A stretch of 64,000 nucleotides of DNA from Ceratothoa steindachneri. Lineage: Eukaryota > Arthropoda > Malacostraca > Isopoda > Cymothoidae. The notes below the pieces were generated by a model that was not told the origin of the DNA, did no database searches, and saw nothing but the letters and a program-made list of their open reading frames with translations. Within the stretch, counting starts at the first letter, position 1; each line of letters begins with the position of its first letter. The stretch is from positions 148,984,502 to 149,048,501 of the forward strand of contig OZ018329.1 in assembly GCA_963969495.1 (NCBI GenBank), given 5' to 3'. Shown in pieces: positions 12,922-23,131 of this stretch. The position numbers and the translations under genes were made by a program.

Positions 12922-13941
12922 CTACAGGTATTCCACTTCCATTCCCTCTCCCTCTTCCTGTGCCTTCTTGATCCTAAGTCTTGGATCTCTTTGTAACCCT
13001 GGGTTGATACTAGTCAATTGGATGGAGGGCTCATTTTTATCTGCTTGTGCTTGGGTTTCTGCTGTCGGATTGGTGTATTTGATGTTTAATACGTCCGCCG
13101 ATGCGGGTTCTCCGGGAACCACATAGGTTCCAACCCGTTATTGCTTAACATTTTGTTAAGTTCCTTGGAATAGGTTCCAGGGTTCGCAACGTTCATTACG
13201 TGAGCATGTAGTATGCACGCCAGTATGTTTAAAGATTTCTCGCCACAATTCGCGCCCTTTTTTTTCTTGGCTTTTACAATCTTTCCAGGTGTGTACAGTT
13301 GAGCTGCATTCTGAGTATTTGGTTTCTTCTTTGGGGGGGGGGGGCAGTCCCTCGACGTATGTTGATCTAAAGCGAAGCAGCAGAAATAAGTGAGAACATT
13401 TATGAACTTATCGCTTTTGATTTGGTCCTGGGTTATCTTTAGGTTAAATGCTAACAGGCCGTTTTCCCTCGCCTTACGTACCATGCCTGTTTCTCTGAAC
13501 AAAACTTTAAAAACATGGGTGTACTCTTCATTGTTAGTTTTGTTCCTGATTTTCACAACTTCCTTGACTCTAGCCCATTCTTGTCTTTTTTTATCTCTTC
13601 TTTTATTTCCGTTGCTGTATGCTACCCTATCCATGGATCTATCTGTCGACAGTATATGGTCTTTTGGCCTCCACTTGTTGATGAACTTTAGCTTTTAGTC
13701 CGATTTTCTGGAAGCTTGATGTGGCTTTCTCACTGAGTAAGTTATCCATATCTTTTTTCGTATGTAAAATGTCCACATAGCTAGTTGAGTAGTCTAGGAG
13801 TCGGATGAGTACTATTTTAAGTTCCCCATATATCACGTTGAATACAAGAGTGAGTTCCAGTTTTTGGGCTCCTTTTATGGTCCACAAAGGGAACCTTTTC
13901 TTTCCTTCCATTATTCTAATCGTGTTTCTTCCTTTCTTCAT
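12922..13941 (-). pseudogene. LINE ORF1 (Gag-like) with zinc knuckle, copy B1
   Basis: The main open piece (13086-13634) contains NEEYTHVFKVLFRETGMVRK, an RRM-like Gag stretch, followed by the zinc knuckle CCFALDQHTSRDC and a lysine-rich linker. It then has the family block CILHAHVMNVANPGTY and NNGLEPMWFPEN. A 12-base G run at about 13336 corresponds to the Pro codons after the knuckle and is a likely slippage site. The pieces at 13639-13941 and 12922-13122 look like its N- and C-terminal continuations in other frames. The large plus-strand open frame 12491-13126 is a shadow. Confidence 0.7.
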
Positions 13942-14259
13942 TTAGCGTTCTAAGGTAAAAAAGGAAAGAAAAGGCGAGAAAACAAAAATTAGAAGGTGCG
14001 GCTGAAATCCAGTTATTCGTCTGACTTATTCCGCTAGCGTGTCAGTGAACCCTAACAACCTGCCTGACGCCTAGCCCTAATAGTATTTTCTACACTCAGA
14101 AGGATCCGCTGCTCACACGGGTGCTAATCCGTCCTGGGCTAAGCTTCGGCCTGCGCTGAGTAAGCCGCCCGGTTCAGATATGGCTCCTGTCCTTAGAGTA
14201 TCTATGGAGGCTCAGCTTCCCTAACCGACACGCCCTAAGGAGAGGTGGGATAGAGAAGC

Positions 14260-15060
14260 AAGAAAATATATCGATGGTCAAGTCTTAGTAGAGTGAAGTC
14301 TTGTCAATCAGTCTCAAAATCTTCTTTTCCAGGAGGAAACGATGCACTGAGCTTCAATCAGTTATGAGGTTTGAATTGCTGTCCGAAAATCTTCGTAAGA
14401 AAATTTACTAACGTCTGCTATCGAAATTCTTTTAATTCCCTAGATTTTAGTCGTGTTTCCATGCAAACAATTTAAGCGTTAATAACTTTTTAAATCTATC
14501 GTGACGCTGATTGGACAATTAGTGCAGTGCTTATGTCTAAAAGCTGATTAGTCATTTTGTTAACGCTAGGGTCTGTTATTTCAAAAATGAAAATAAGTAT
14601 GGCAATTAAATGTATCTCAATCCTGATTGGTTGAATTTTGTAGAATTATGAATAGATAGAATGATTATTTATATAGGTGTATTTTTGTGGAGAAATAGAG
14701 GACTGCGCTCTCTGGAAGACTTACGTTGCACTCTCAAAAGCAAAGTCCTACATTTTCCACCTCTGAATTTCTCCACCAGGATTAGTAGGTGAAGAAATTT
14801 CCATATTTTGAAGAGCGCTGCTTTCGGATCTAGCAATCTCGCCTGGTCCTTCACACGACCACCCGCGCACGCGCGTGCGTGCCTACGTGTGAAATCAAGA
14901 GCTTCGAGAGACTACCCTGCGTATTTGCCTGTTTTCCACTACAGCAGCACATCTCATGTTCTAATAACCTTTCTGCCACTTAAGGTCTCTAGAAGCTGCC
15001 TGCCTCTAGATATAATTACTATTTATATAGGTGTATTTGGAGGGCCGTCATAGACGACCC
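14260..15060. other. Inter-element segment with a 19-bp direct repeat
   Basis: Between the minus-strand and plus-strand LINEs lies about 800 bp without a recognisable gene. The string TATTTATATAGGTGTATTT occurs at 14666-14684 and again at 15020-15038, in the same orientation. This could be a target-site duplication around a 335-bp insertion, or an old tandem unit. A CG-rich spot with alternating CGCGCACGCGCGTGCG lies near 14863. Confidence 0.5.
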
Positions 15061-15189
15061 CAATGTCGAGAAACGTGTCCCACTCCAGGTCAAGGAGCAT
15101 TCCCCGAAATCTTCTCGTTAGAAAATGTTTGAGATAGTTTTTTCCAAACTGGGAGTCGCCCTATGCAGACTCAAAGATCAAGCTTACGG

Positions 15190-16452
15190 TTTTATGGCCT
15201 TTTGTCACCCTAACAAAGACTTAGATAACTTTTTGGTGAAGAATCGCGAGAAATACTCGATGAGATCGGCTTAGTACCAAGAGACCCTCCCCATGTCTCA
15301 GCAAAAAGGTCGATAATATGTCGACGTATTGACTCAACGTTGGCACTCACTCGGCCGGAAAATGAAAAATGAAATTGAGAACAAAAAACCTCGGCTAAGC
15401 TTGATGAAGCAGTCAAGTTTACAAAACGAGACGGAGAAGAGCACACACATGTGTTTAAAGTTACGCTTGAAACAACCGAGATAGCCGCAAAGGCTGCCGA
15501 GCAAGGGTTGGTATTGTTCAACTGTAAAGTCTCTGCCACCTGTATTGAACAAGAAGTATTCGTTCCTCTACATATTTGCTTCTCATGCTATGCCATCGAA
15601 AAACACGCCACCAGGGACTACCAACTTGAAGGGAACGTCTGTTCCGAATTCGCTCAGTCCGGCCACACTTGGAAGGAATGCACAAATCCGAACAAAAAGT
15701 GCCTAAATTGCGGCAACTCCCACTGCACCATGACAATCGCTTGCCCAATAAAAAAGCCTTGATTACGGATAAAAAGAAAGCTATGATTGAGGAAAGAAAC
15801 AAAAGGGCTACCAATACTTACGCCCAGGCGACTAAGAAATCGGATCAGGACAGGACCATGATTCAAATGGACCAAAGTATGAGGCCCGACCTTGTGATGT
15901 TTATCTTGCATGCCCACTTTACAAATATAACAAAACCAGGAAACTATGCAATAGAGCTCAATATGATGTTGGTACATAATGGTCTCAAACCGATGTGGTT
16001 TCTTTCCTGAAAACCTGCCGTCAGGAAATCTTCTCCATGCCCAAATAAAAAGCGCGCAGAAGACAGAGCCAAGGTCTCACTCGGCTTCTCGTGATCCTTA
16101 CCTACGAAAACAAAAACCTACCGTAATTGATGAAACTCAGATGGAAATTAGTAACCAGCCAGGTGAATCGATTGCGCCCAAGGACATCGAAATTGAACCA
16201 GTAGCAGTGGCATCTGCTACCCCCACCGTCCCTTTCCAAAATACCCTAGACCTCTGCATGAAGATTTATGGCTCCCCATCCGCACCTATACCACTAATGT
16301 CAAAGGTTGCCGACTTAATTGAAGGAGTCATTAAGGGCAAGTATAAGTGGGAATTCGACGCCGACATCGCAGAAGATGAGTTATTACAAGCCTTCAGACG
16401 AGGCCTGATCACCATCTGTCCCGAATCCTGCTTCAATTTGAATCAGGACTAA
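15190..16452 (+). pseudogene. LINE ORF1 (Gag-like) with three zinc knuckles, copy C
   Basis: The protein is spread over three frames. An N-terminal part includes LVPRDPPHVSAKRSIICR (about 15260-15320). EEHTHVFKVTLETTEIAAKA follows at 15437. Next come three Cys/His knuckles: CFSCYAIEKHATRD, CSEFAQSGHTWKEC and CLNCGNSHCTMTIAC (15575-15752). The last is CCHC in layout; the second has lost a cysteine. The next piece (15669-16010) has FILHAHFTNITKPGNYAIEL and HNGLKPMWF. The final piece (15979-16452) is an acidic C-terminus ending at a clear stop. Gag of this type coats LINE RNA. Frameshifts lie near 15755 and 16000. Confidence 0.8.
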
Positions 16453-18587
16453 TTTAAAAGAAAGAGGTCAGGTAGGGTAAAATCGCCAGCCAGGAAAAAG
16501 GGAACTAAGGTCAAACAGCCCAATAACAATTTACCATGGCTACTCGTGTTAGATACATCAGGAATTTAAAAATCTTCTCCCTAAACGTAAATGGCTGGAA
16601 CTATAAAAGTAGAGCTTATAACGAAATAATAAGATCCGTTGATCCAGACATCGTTTTCATTTCTGAGCATCGCTTGAATGGAGAAAACGAATTCATAAAG
16701 TTATTTAACTACGAAGTGCTGATGGCAAGCCACTCCAGAGAGATGGTCGATGGAGTAGTCATTGCCATCAAGAAGGGGATTAAGTTCAAAGAGATACAGG
16801 GTTTATAAGAATCTTACCTGGCGAACAAGATCCCCATTACGGTGAATGACCTGGTAATCACAGTCGGATATCAACCACTCAGGCGTCAATACCTTCCGAT
16901 CCCTAATTTCCTACGACTCTTTAGGAGAGAATCCTCGGCAATTCTGATCGGTGATTTAAATGACCGATGTAGAGAAGCCGGCTATACAACAGTTTTCAAC
17001 GAAGCCGGCAACTCACTAAGCCTTCTAATTGAGAAAGGTATAGTGCAGCGAAAAGGAACCAACTTCGCCACCTTAAATACAGAGAGATCGGCGACCACCC
17101 CGGATATTTTGCTGACGAACCGAAACTTCTCTCTAAATAAAGTGACTCTCCTTGGCCCTTTCGGTCCATCAGATCATGTTAGTATGATAACCCACATCTC
17201 CACCTCCCCGATTAAGATGAAAATCCCAAAACGCAAATGCCTGGCAAGAACCAACTGGGAGGCATACCGTGAGCATCTACAGCACATGCATGTTGGAAAA
17301 TTTGATGATCCCTCGCTAGAAGAAATTGATGCAAAACTTGATCATCTCACATCAAAGATCTTAGAGGCTCACCAGTTGACTGTCCCATGGAAGGAACACA
17401 AAATACTGCCCGCTCCTAGATGAGACCACAACATTCAGGAGAAGATGGATCAATTAGGGGCAGCCATCTACTTCGTAAACTTATTTGGGATCACGGTGCA
17501 TTAACACCAAGAAATAATATTTAAAGAACGACATCAGACATCTCATAATGGAAAAATCAAGAGAGCAGTGAAAATGATTTAATCGCTAACATTGACGCTG
17601 AAGGTGACCTTAAAAAATTATGGAGCCAACTGAATAGACTGCGAGGCTCTCCACCCAAGAATTGTATAAAAATCTAAGCGAATGGCATGGAATACACCGA
17701 AGATCAGGACATCGAACGCGAATTTAGACATTATTGACAAACCCGTTTTCGCATTAGTGAAGAAGAGAACGAATTCTTCGATGAACGACATGAGGAGCAT
17801 TTCCTTTCAAATCTTAGAGAACTGGGGGCTGACCTCACATCCCTTTATTTTGTTGACAGGACACGACTTGCAAGAGAAGAAGGTAAACCCTTCTCAAACT
17901 AAGAATATGAAATAGCCCTGAAGAGTTTTAAACAAAAGGCATCAGGGATAACTGGCATCACCACAATACATTTACTTAACGCCCCCAATAATCTCAATCA
18001 TGCCTTTCCTGCCTCAACTTTAGCTATTTTCCGGACAACCTGAAAAAGTCCAGATGATATTTATATTAAAGCCTGGCAAGCCGAAGAAAGAGATCAGGAG
18101 TTACAGACCAATCTCTTTGCTAGGATGCATGGGCAAACTTCTGGAAAAGCTTCTGAACAACAGACTTAGGACTTTCCTGGAACTCAACTACCTATATAAT
18201 ACCCAGCAACATGGCTTCTAGATGAAACTTGGCACATAATCGGCTCTAGCGCTGATCACGGAAAAGATAGCTATCGGAAAGGCCAGAAATGGCAACATCG
18301 ACGTGGTCCTTTAAGACGTGGCTTCAGCCTTCAACAAGGTGTTGCTACTGGGGCTGAAAAAGAAAATAAGTAAACTGGGTAAGGAGAAAAAACATAAAGA
18401 AGATACTATGTGACTATCTGGAAGATCGGGAGGCAGTCGTGAGTCCTAATGATATTGAAGGAGATCCTTTCAACCTGGAGGCAGGACTGCCACAAGGGAG
18501 TTGCCTCAGAAACCACTTGAGGTCAATTTCAATCCAAATACTCGACCTTATCTCCAATAATCGTAAGGCTTGTCCTGCACTAACACG

Positions 18588-19226
18588 TCCGCTGTTTTCC
18601 GACGGCCCATAGGTATAATTTAAAATTTTTGAACATTAGTTCTAATCTTGTTCAATTTTTCGAAATTATTGATAATTCCGATCTCCCAGCTTGTCCTGTT
18701 CGTGATGTTCGTAGGGTTGTTGTACAAGCTGCTGATAACCTGTGTTATGTCATCCGCCAGCTGGACGTATTGAGTGGGGTCTTGGTCAGGGTAAGGCAGG
18801 TCTCCGGTATATACTGCGTATATAGTAGGGCTGAGGCAACCCCCTTATGGCACTCCTGCCTCCAGGTTGAAAGGATCCCCTTCAATGTCATTAACTCTCA
18901 CGACTGCCTTTATGTCGACCATATCGTGCAGGACTTCTGAAAGGATGTGGTATCGCAGGGTTACGTTGGTTATAAAACGAATTGCCCTACTCTATACGCA
19001 GTATATACCGGAGACCTGCCATACCCTGACCAAGACCTCACTCAATACGTCCAGCCGGCGGATGACATAACACAGGTCATCAGCAGCTTGTACAACAACT
19101 CTAAGGATATCACGAACAGGACAAGCTGGGAGATCGGAATTATCAATAATTTCGAAAAATTGAGCAAGATTAGAACTAATGTTCAAAAATTTTAAATAAT
19201 ACCTATGGGCCGTCAGAAAACAACGA
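18588..19226. repeat. Large inverted repeat inside LINE copy C
   Basis: The segment 18588-18832 is a near-identical reverse complement of 18985-19226. Matching landmarks are GACGGCCCATAGGTAT (18601) against ATACCTATGGGCCGTC (19200), and CCGGTATATACTGCG against CGCAGTATATACCGG. Both arms encode the same reverse transcriptase region (VYTGDLPYPDQD to KIRTNVQKF) in opposite directions. The central spacer (18833-18984) also contains inverted LINE sequence that matches the region just before the catalytic box. Confidence 0.9.
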
Positions 19227-19495
19227 CTTGCAAGGTCAGTAATTTCTTGTTGCCGAGGCAACAAGAAATTACTGACCTTCTATCGCTTCAAACGACTCTC
19301 AATAAAGAACAAGAAGAAACTGTACATGTTGTTAATAAGACTAAGCCTCCTGTATCCTGCCACCCCTCTCCATAGTTGGAGCAAGTCCGTCATCCGAAAA
19401 TCACAAGTGGTACAGAATAAGGCAATTCGTTTTATAACCAACGTATCCCTGTGGGACCACATCCTTTCAGAAGTCCTGCACGATATGGTCGACAT
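18912..19495. repeat. Second inverted repeat pair in LINE copy C
   Basis: Positions 18912-18986 are a reverse complement of 19421-19495 with few mismatches; for example ATGTCGACCATATCGTGCAG at 18912 pairs with CTGCACGATATGGTCGACAT at 19476. The block encodes part of the C-terminal domain. The inverted segment therefore joins two pieces that are about 200 bp apart in the forward copy, which means it is not a simple single inversion. Confidence 0.9.
19232..19279. repeat. Perfect 23-bp palindrome with 2-bp centre
   Basis: Arm 19232-19254 (AAGGTCAGTAATTTC...) and arm 19257-19279 are exact reverse complements, separated only by GA. The structure sits in the C-terminal half of LINE copy C, directly beyond the large inverted repeat. 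It looks like a fold-back replication or repair scar. Confidence 0.95.
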
Positions 19496-20049
19496 AGAAC
19501 CCATCAACGTCACCCTAAAAAAACGTGCAAGAAACATATGGCAGAAGATTTACCAAGTTATCCCTACTAAAGTATTACACCCTATCAGAATACCTAATGA
19601 AGAACTACCTAACTTAACTTTTAAACGATCCTTCAAATGTAGTCAACTGCTGGCATTGCAGGAGACTGACCCGATTTCTGGATAAGCCTAACAGGTTAAA
19701 CAATATATAATAAACAAAACTATTAGATAAGCTAAAAACAAAATATCTGAAGTGGACAGAATCTACAGAAAAGAATAACTCAAAAGTCTAAACAGATCCT
19801 AAGTGGAAAACTTTAGTAAAATAAAATAAACAATCTATTAACTAAAAGATCCGAAGTGGAAAAACTTATATTAAACGTAAACAATAAGAGTAAAAATAAA
19901 CAAGTAATAAATTCTAGTAAATATGTAAATAACAACCGATCTAAATGAAGAAAGAAGTGTAACATCAAGTCTAAAACCTATTACAAGAGATCATAAACCT
20001 TATGACAAAGGCTTGAATGCTGAAAACCTAAAAGACAGTAAAATGTATT

Positions 20050-21290
20050 ACAGCAAAAGAATATTTACTGACGTAGCCAGACAATCTGGCCCACATACCC
20101 TACTACTAAAAAAACACATCTTCTATCTATTTCCTACGTTCAATCCACACACCCTCTATCTTTTACGATCGTTGATCGTTGAGAAATAGAGTTAGCAATC
20201 ATTATTATTTAAGAAGAAAGAAGTTGTCATATCCGTTCGCCATTTCGAGGCTTGTTCAAGCTGTTTACCAAAGAATAAGGAATCCAGCTCAATATTTTCC
20301 TTTCTCCTAAGGAAGCTCGTTGATCACATAACCCAGCCTGCTACATCGAGAAAAGTCCCCCTTTCCGCACACTTCGCATAAAAGGGACATATAACGTCAA
20401 AATACACCATACCTATAACATTTTGGAAGGGGTGTGTACAATCAGTGTTTAGTGCCTCAAGTAGTGTCTTTTGAAGTTTTAGGAGAGATACTTTCCATCA
20501 ACTACGTAATTTCACTTTTTTTACGTATCTCATTTCAAAACCTCCTTACATAAATATCCTCCTATTATATTACTCGATTAATTGTAGGTACAGAATGGAG
20601 AAATTCAGATCTACCTGTAAAATTAATAGAATTATTCTGAGTACAGACGTGGATAAAAAAGTTAGCAATTTGACACAGTAAACAACTTTTTATACTATAA
20701 TGCAAAGTAGTTACATGAAATTTTGTATCGCTTTTTTTCATTTGTCATTATAAGAGTAGCAATGAATTATCAGACCTTAATTGTATTGTTCCTCTCTGAC
20801 AAATCTTACAATTAGGGACTACCTTGTGTTCCTTAAAATCAAAAAGTATAAAGTTTAGTTGTCTCACAAACAAGGTGAAGGAAAATTATCGTCTTTGGCG
20901 ATCATAAAATAGGTGAGAACGATAAGAAACGGCCTCGAAGGCAAACCTAAATAAAGAATTCGTATCGACAAAGCATCAAAAGTCGTGAAATTGCCAATAA
21001 AGTGAAGGGGTGGTCATGCTATCAATAATGAAGTAGAATTTGTTAAATAGCAAACGTCGGAACTCAAAAAAGGAAAATCTTTATGGCAGAACACGAGTTA
21101 TAACTGAGGATGATGAGGAGAAATATGTTACAAATGCGATCGTTTGTTTTATGGACGATTGTCAAGCATGGCGCCAAAGAAATAAAAAAAGGTTAACACC
21201 ATCTATTATAAAGAAACGAAACTGTGGAATAGTAACTATGTTTAATGGGCTAAACATGATTGGGAAAATGTAAGATACAGGGTGACCCCC
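20050..21290. other. Anonymous sequence, one unassigned small open frame
   Basis: No gene is recognised. A 77-codon plus-strand frame (21040-21273) reads RVITEDDEEKYVTNAI and later DDCQAWRQRNKKR; it is hydrophilic and might derive from a transposon, but I cannot place it. Confidence 0.4.
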
Positions 21291-22181
21291 AAGAATGGGC
21301 CCCGAAATATTCCTTCCTGGTTAATTGAATTGATTGTGGTGTATAACACGTAGAAAAAAATATTCGTCCCTTGTTAATTGAGTTAAATGTAGTTGGCAAC
21401 ACGTAGAAAAGTGAATTATTATTTCCTCGATAATTGGATTTAGTGACTTGGGGAATAACATCCAAATCAATTTATTGATTAGTTGCGTTGATTGTTGTGA
21501 GCAGCTCGTGGCAAATCAAAATATTCATTCTTGGGTAATTTGGGTAATTGTAGTATGAAATATTTGGCAATTCGATATATTTCTTCATTCCTAATTGGGT
21601 TGATGAATATGGGCGACACTTGGAAGAAAGAAATATTCCTACCTGGTTTATTGGGTTTAGGGAGGTGGGAAACAGAGGGTAAATCCAAATATGCTTACTG
21701 GTTAATTGGTTGGAGTCTAGCACGGAATACTTAGCAATTCCAAATATTCCTTCCGGATTATATGGGGTAAGTGTGGTGGGCAACAGGAGTCAAATCGATA
21801 TAATATAATGTTTCCTGGTTAATTGGGTTGAGCACGGTGTGCAACATCTGGAAAATCTAAATATTTCTAACTAGTTAATTGTTTTTATTGGGGTTGGGAA
21901 CACGTGGAAAATGAAAATATTCCTTCATGTTTACTTAGGTTATGTGAGTTGTGCCGCAAGAGGCAAACCGATATATTGCTCTTTGGTTAAATAGGTTTAG
22001 TGTTGTATACAACAGTTGTAAAATCGAAATAATCCTTCAAAGTTAATAGGGTTTAGTGTGTTGGAACACACGTAGAAAATTAAAATATTCCTTACTCGTT
22101 ACTTTGGTTTCCTGACCCAAGCAACACCTGGAAAATTCCAATATTCCTCCGTATAGTCTTTTGTGCAACCTGTAAAAAATA

Positions 22182-23131
22182 AAGGGTCTTTCAACAAGGA
22201 CGCTCGAGCTTTATCAGACGATAGTGGTCATGTTGTTTAAAGCGATATCTGGCAAGCTCACTGTGAACTGTTCAGTAGTACTTGTCAAGTCACGATGGAA
22301 GGATATAGCGTTAAACAGCGTGCGCAAATCATTAAATGTTATTATCAAAATCAGTGCTCCGTTCGACAAACGTTCCGCGCATTACGTGATTTCTATCCTC
22401 GCCACAGTGACGAGGACCATTTTTGGATAAATGGATTTGTGAATAAGCAAAATTGTCAGATTTGGGGCGAAAACAATCCACATGAGATACACCAGCACCA
22501 ATTGCATCCCAACAAAGTCACTTTGGTGCGGATTTTTGTCTAACGGAATCATCGGTCCGTATTTATTTGAGAACGAAGATGGGATTGCCATAACCGTCAA
22601 CGGCGAGACCTACAGATCGATTATAACTAACTTCTTGTGTCCTCAACTGGATTATATGCCTGATATGGATACTGACTACATGTGGTTCGAACAGGACGGC
22701 GCTACGTGCCACACTGCGCACGCCACGATAGGCATTTTGCACCAGCGATTTCAGGACGGGGTCATCTCGCGCGGCGGCGATGTCAACTGGCTACCGAGAT
22801 CATGCGATTTAACGCCATTAGACTACTTTCTTTGGGGCTACCTTAAATCGCAGGTCTATGCGAATAATCCGCAAACAGTTGATGTCGTCAAACTCAATAT
22901 AACGAACACCATCCAACAAATTCAGCCAGATTTATGCGACAAAGTCATCAAAATTGAGCCTCCCGAATACGTTCCACCAAGCAAAGCTACGGCAGACATT
23001 TGAAGGACGTTATATTCCACACTTAATGCCATAAAATGTACTTTCAAATTTAAAGTAAATTAAATGGATATATCATACACAACGTGTTTTATTTATATTT
23101 AAAAATTGAGCGACCTTATTGAAAGACCCTA
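22182..23131 (+). mobile_element. Mariner-type DNA transposon, internally deleted, with intact TIRs
   Basis: The left end reads AGGGTCTTTCAACAAGGACG and the right end, reverse-complemented, reads AGGGTCTTTCAATAAGGTCG, a terminal inverted repeat of about 25 bp with few mismatches. TA dinucleotides lie at both outer borders, as expected for TA-targeting elements. The body holds a transposase whose middle is missing. The element is about 950 bp, clearly shorter than the usual 1.3 kb. It sits inside the minisatellite, which continues on both sides, so it inserted after the array had formed. Confidence 0.9.
22295..23003 (+). pseudogene. Mariner-type transposase, helix-turn-helix fused to DDE domain by deletion
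   Basis: The reading frame opens with MEGYSVKQRAQIIKCYYQNQ, the first N-terminal helix-turn-helix used to bind the terminal repeats. Only about 35 codons later, at FYPRHSDEDHFW, it jumps into the first catalytic Asp region (DEDHFWINGFVNKQNCQIW). About 140 residues normally present between these parts are missing, yet the frame is kept. A one-base frameshift near 22515 follows. The second frame (22482-23003) carries WFEQDGATCHTA with the second Asp and SCDLTPLDYFLWGYLKS with the third, spaced as in mariner-like DD34D enzymes. The stop at 23001 is near the usual end. The protein is certainly inactive, though its ends could still be mobilised by a related transposase. Confidence 0.9.

Larger units (their letters stand above)
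10800..14260 (-). mobile_element. Jockey-like LINE, internally deleted copy B1
   Basis: From 14260 downward on the minus strand the order is: a possible 5' untranslated region (about 14260-13950), ORF1 (13940-12920), the endonuclease and linker of ORF2 (12480-11537), and then directly the last about 115 residues of ORF2 (11394-11047) followed by a non-coding 3' tail (to about 10800). The reverse transcriptase catalytic domain is absent, although a related one sits immediately downstream as copy B2. A shared ancestor rearranged in place, or two separate insertions, would both explain this. Confidence 0.7.
16536..19685 (+). pseudogene. LINE ORF2 (endonuclease + reverse transcriptase), copy C
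   Basis: The start ATG at 16536 leads into LKIFSLNVNGWNYKSRAYNE, the first endonuclease motif; PDIVFISEHRLNGENE follows. After a stop at 16806 the same domain continues in a second frame with VGYQPLRR, LIGDLNDRCREAGY and GPSDHVSM (16842-17423). Reverse transcriptase is readable from about 18070: SYRPISLLGCMGKLLEKLL, then VASAFNKV near 18320, and GLPQGSCL near 18490. Forward sequence resumes near 18990 with YAVYTGDLPY and ADDITQVISS, the catalytic box region. The tail 19326-19685 has the Jockey-like QVVQNKAIRFITNVS. Several stops and the inverted segment make it inactive. Confidence 0.8.
15060..20050 (+). mobile_element. Jockey-like LINE, plus-strand copy C with inverted internal duplications
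   Basis: This is the most complete copy. The plus strand gives an ORF1 region (about 15190-16452), a spacer, ORF2 (16536-19685) and an A-rich 3' non-coding tail (to about 20050). Both reading frames are disrupted. Inside the reverse transcriptase, segment 18588-18986 is inverted relative to the rest, so parts of the same gene occur twice in opposite directions. It lies head-to-head with copy B1, separated by about 800 bp. Confidence 0.85.

Noticed and set aside
12491..13126. Long plus-strand open frame of 211 codons
   Set aside because: It lies antisense to the zinc-knuckle ORF1 and ORF2 start of LINE copy B1, whose motifs are unmistakable on the minus strand; composition is T-rich and no domain is seen.
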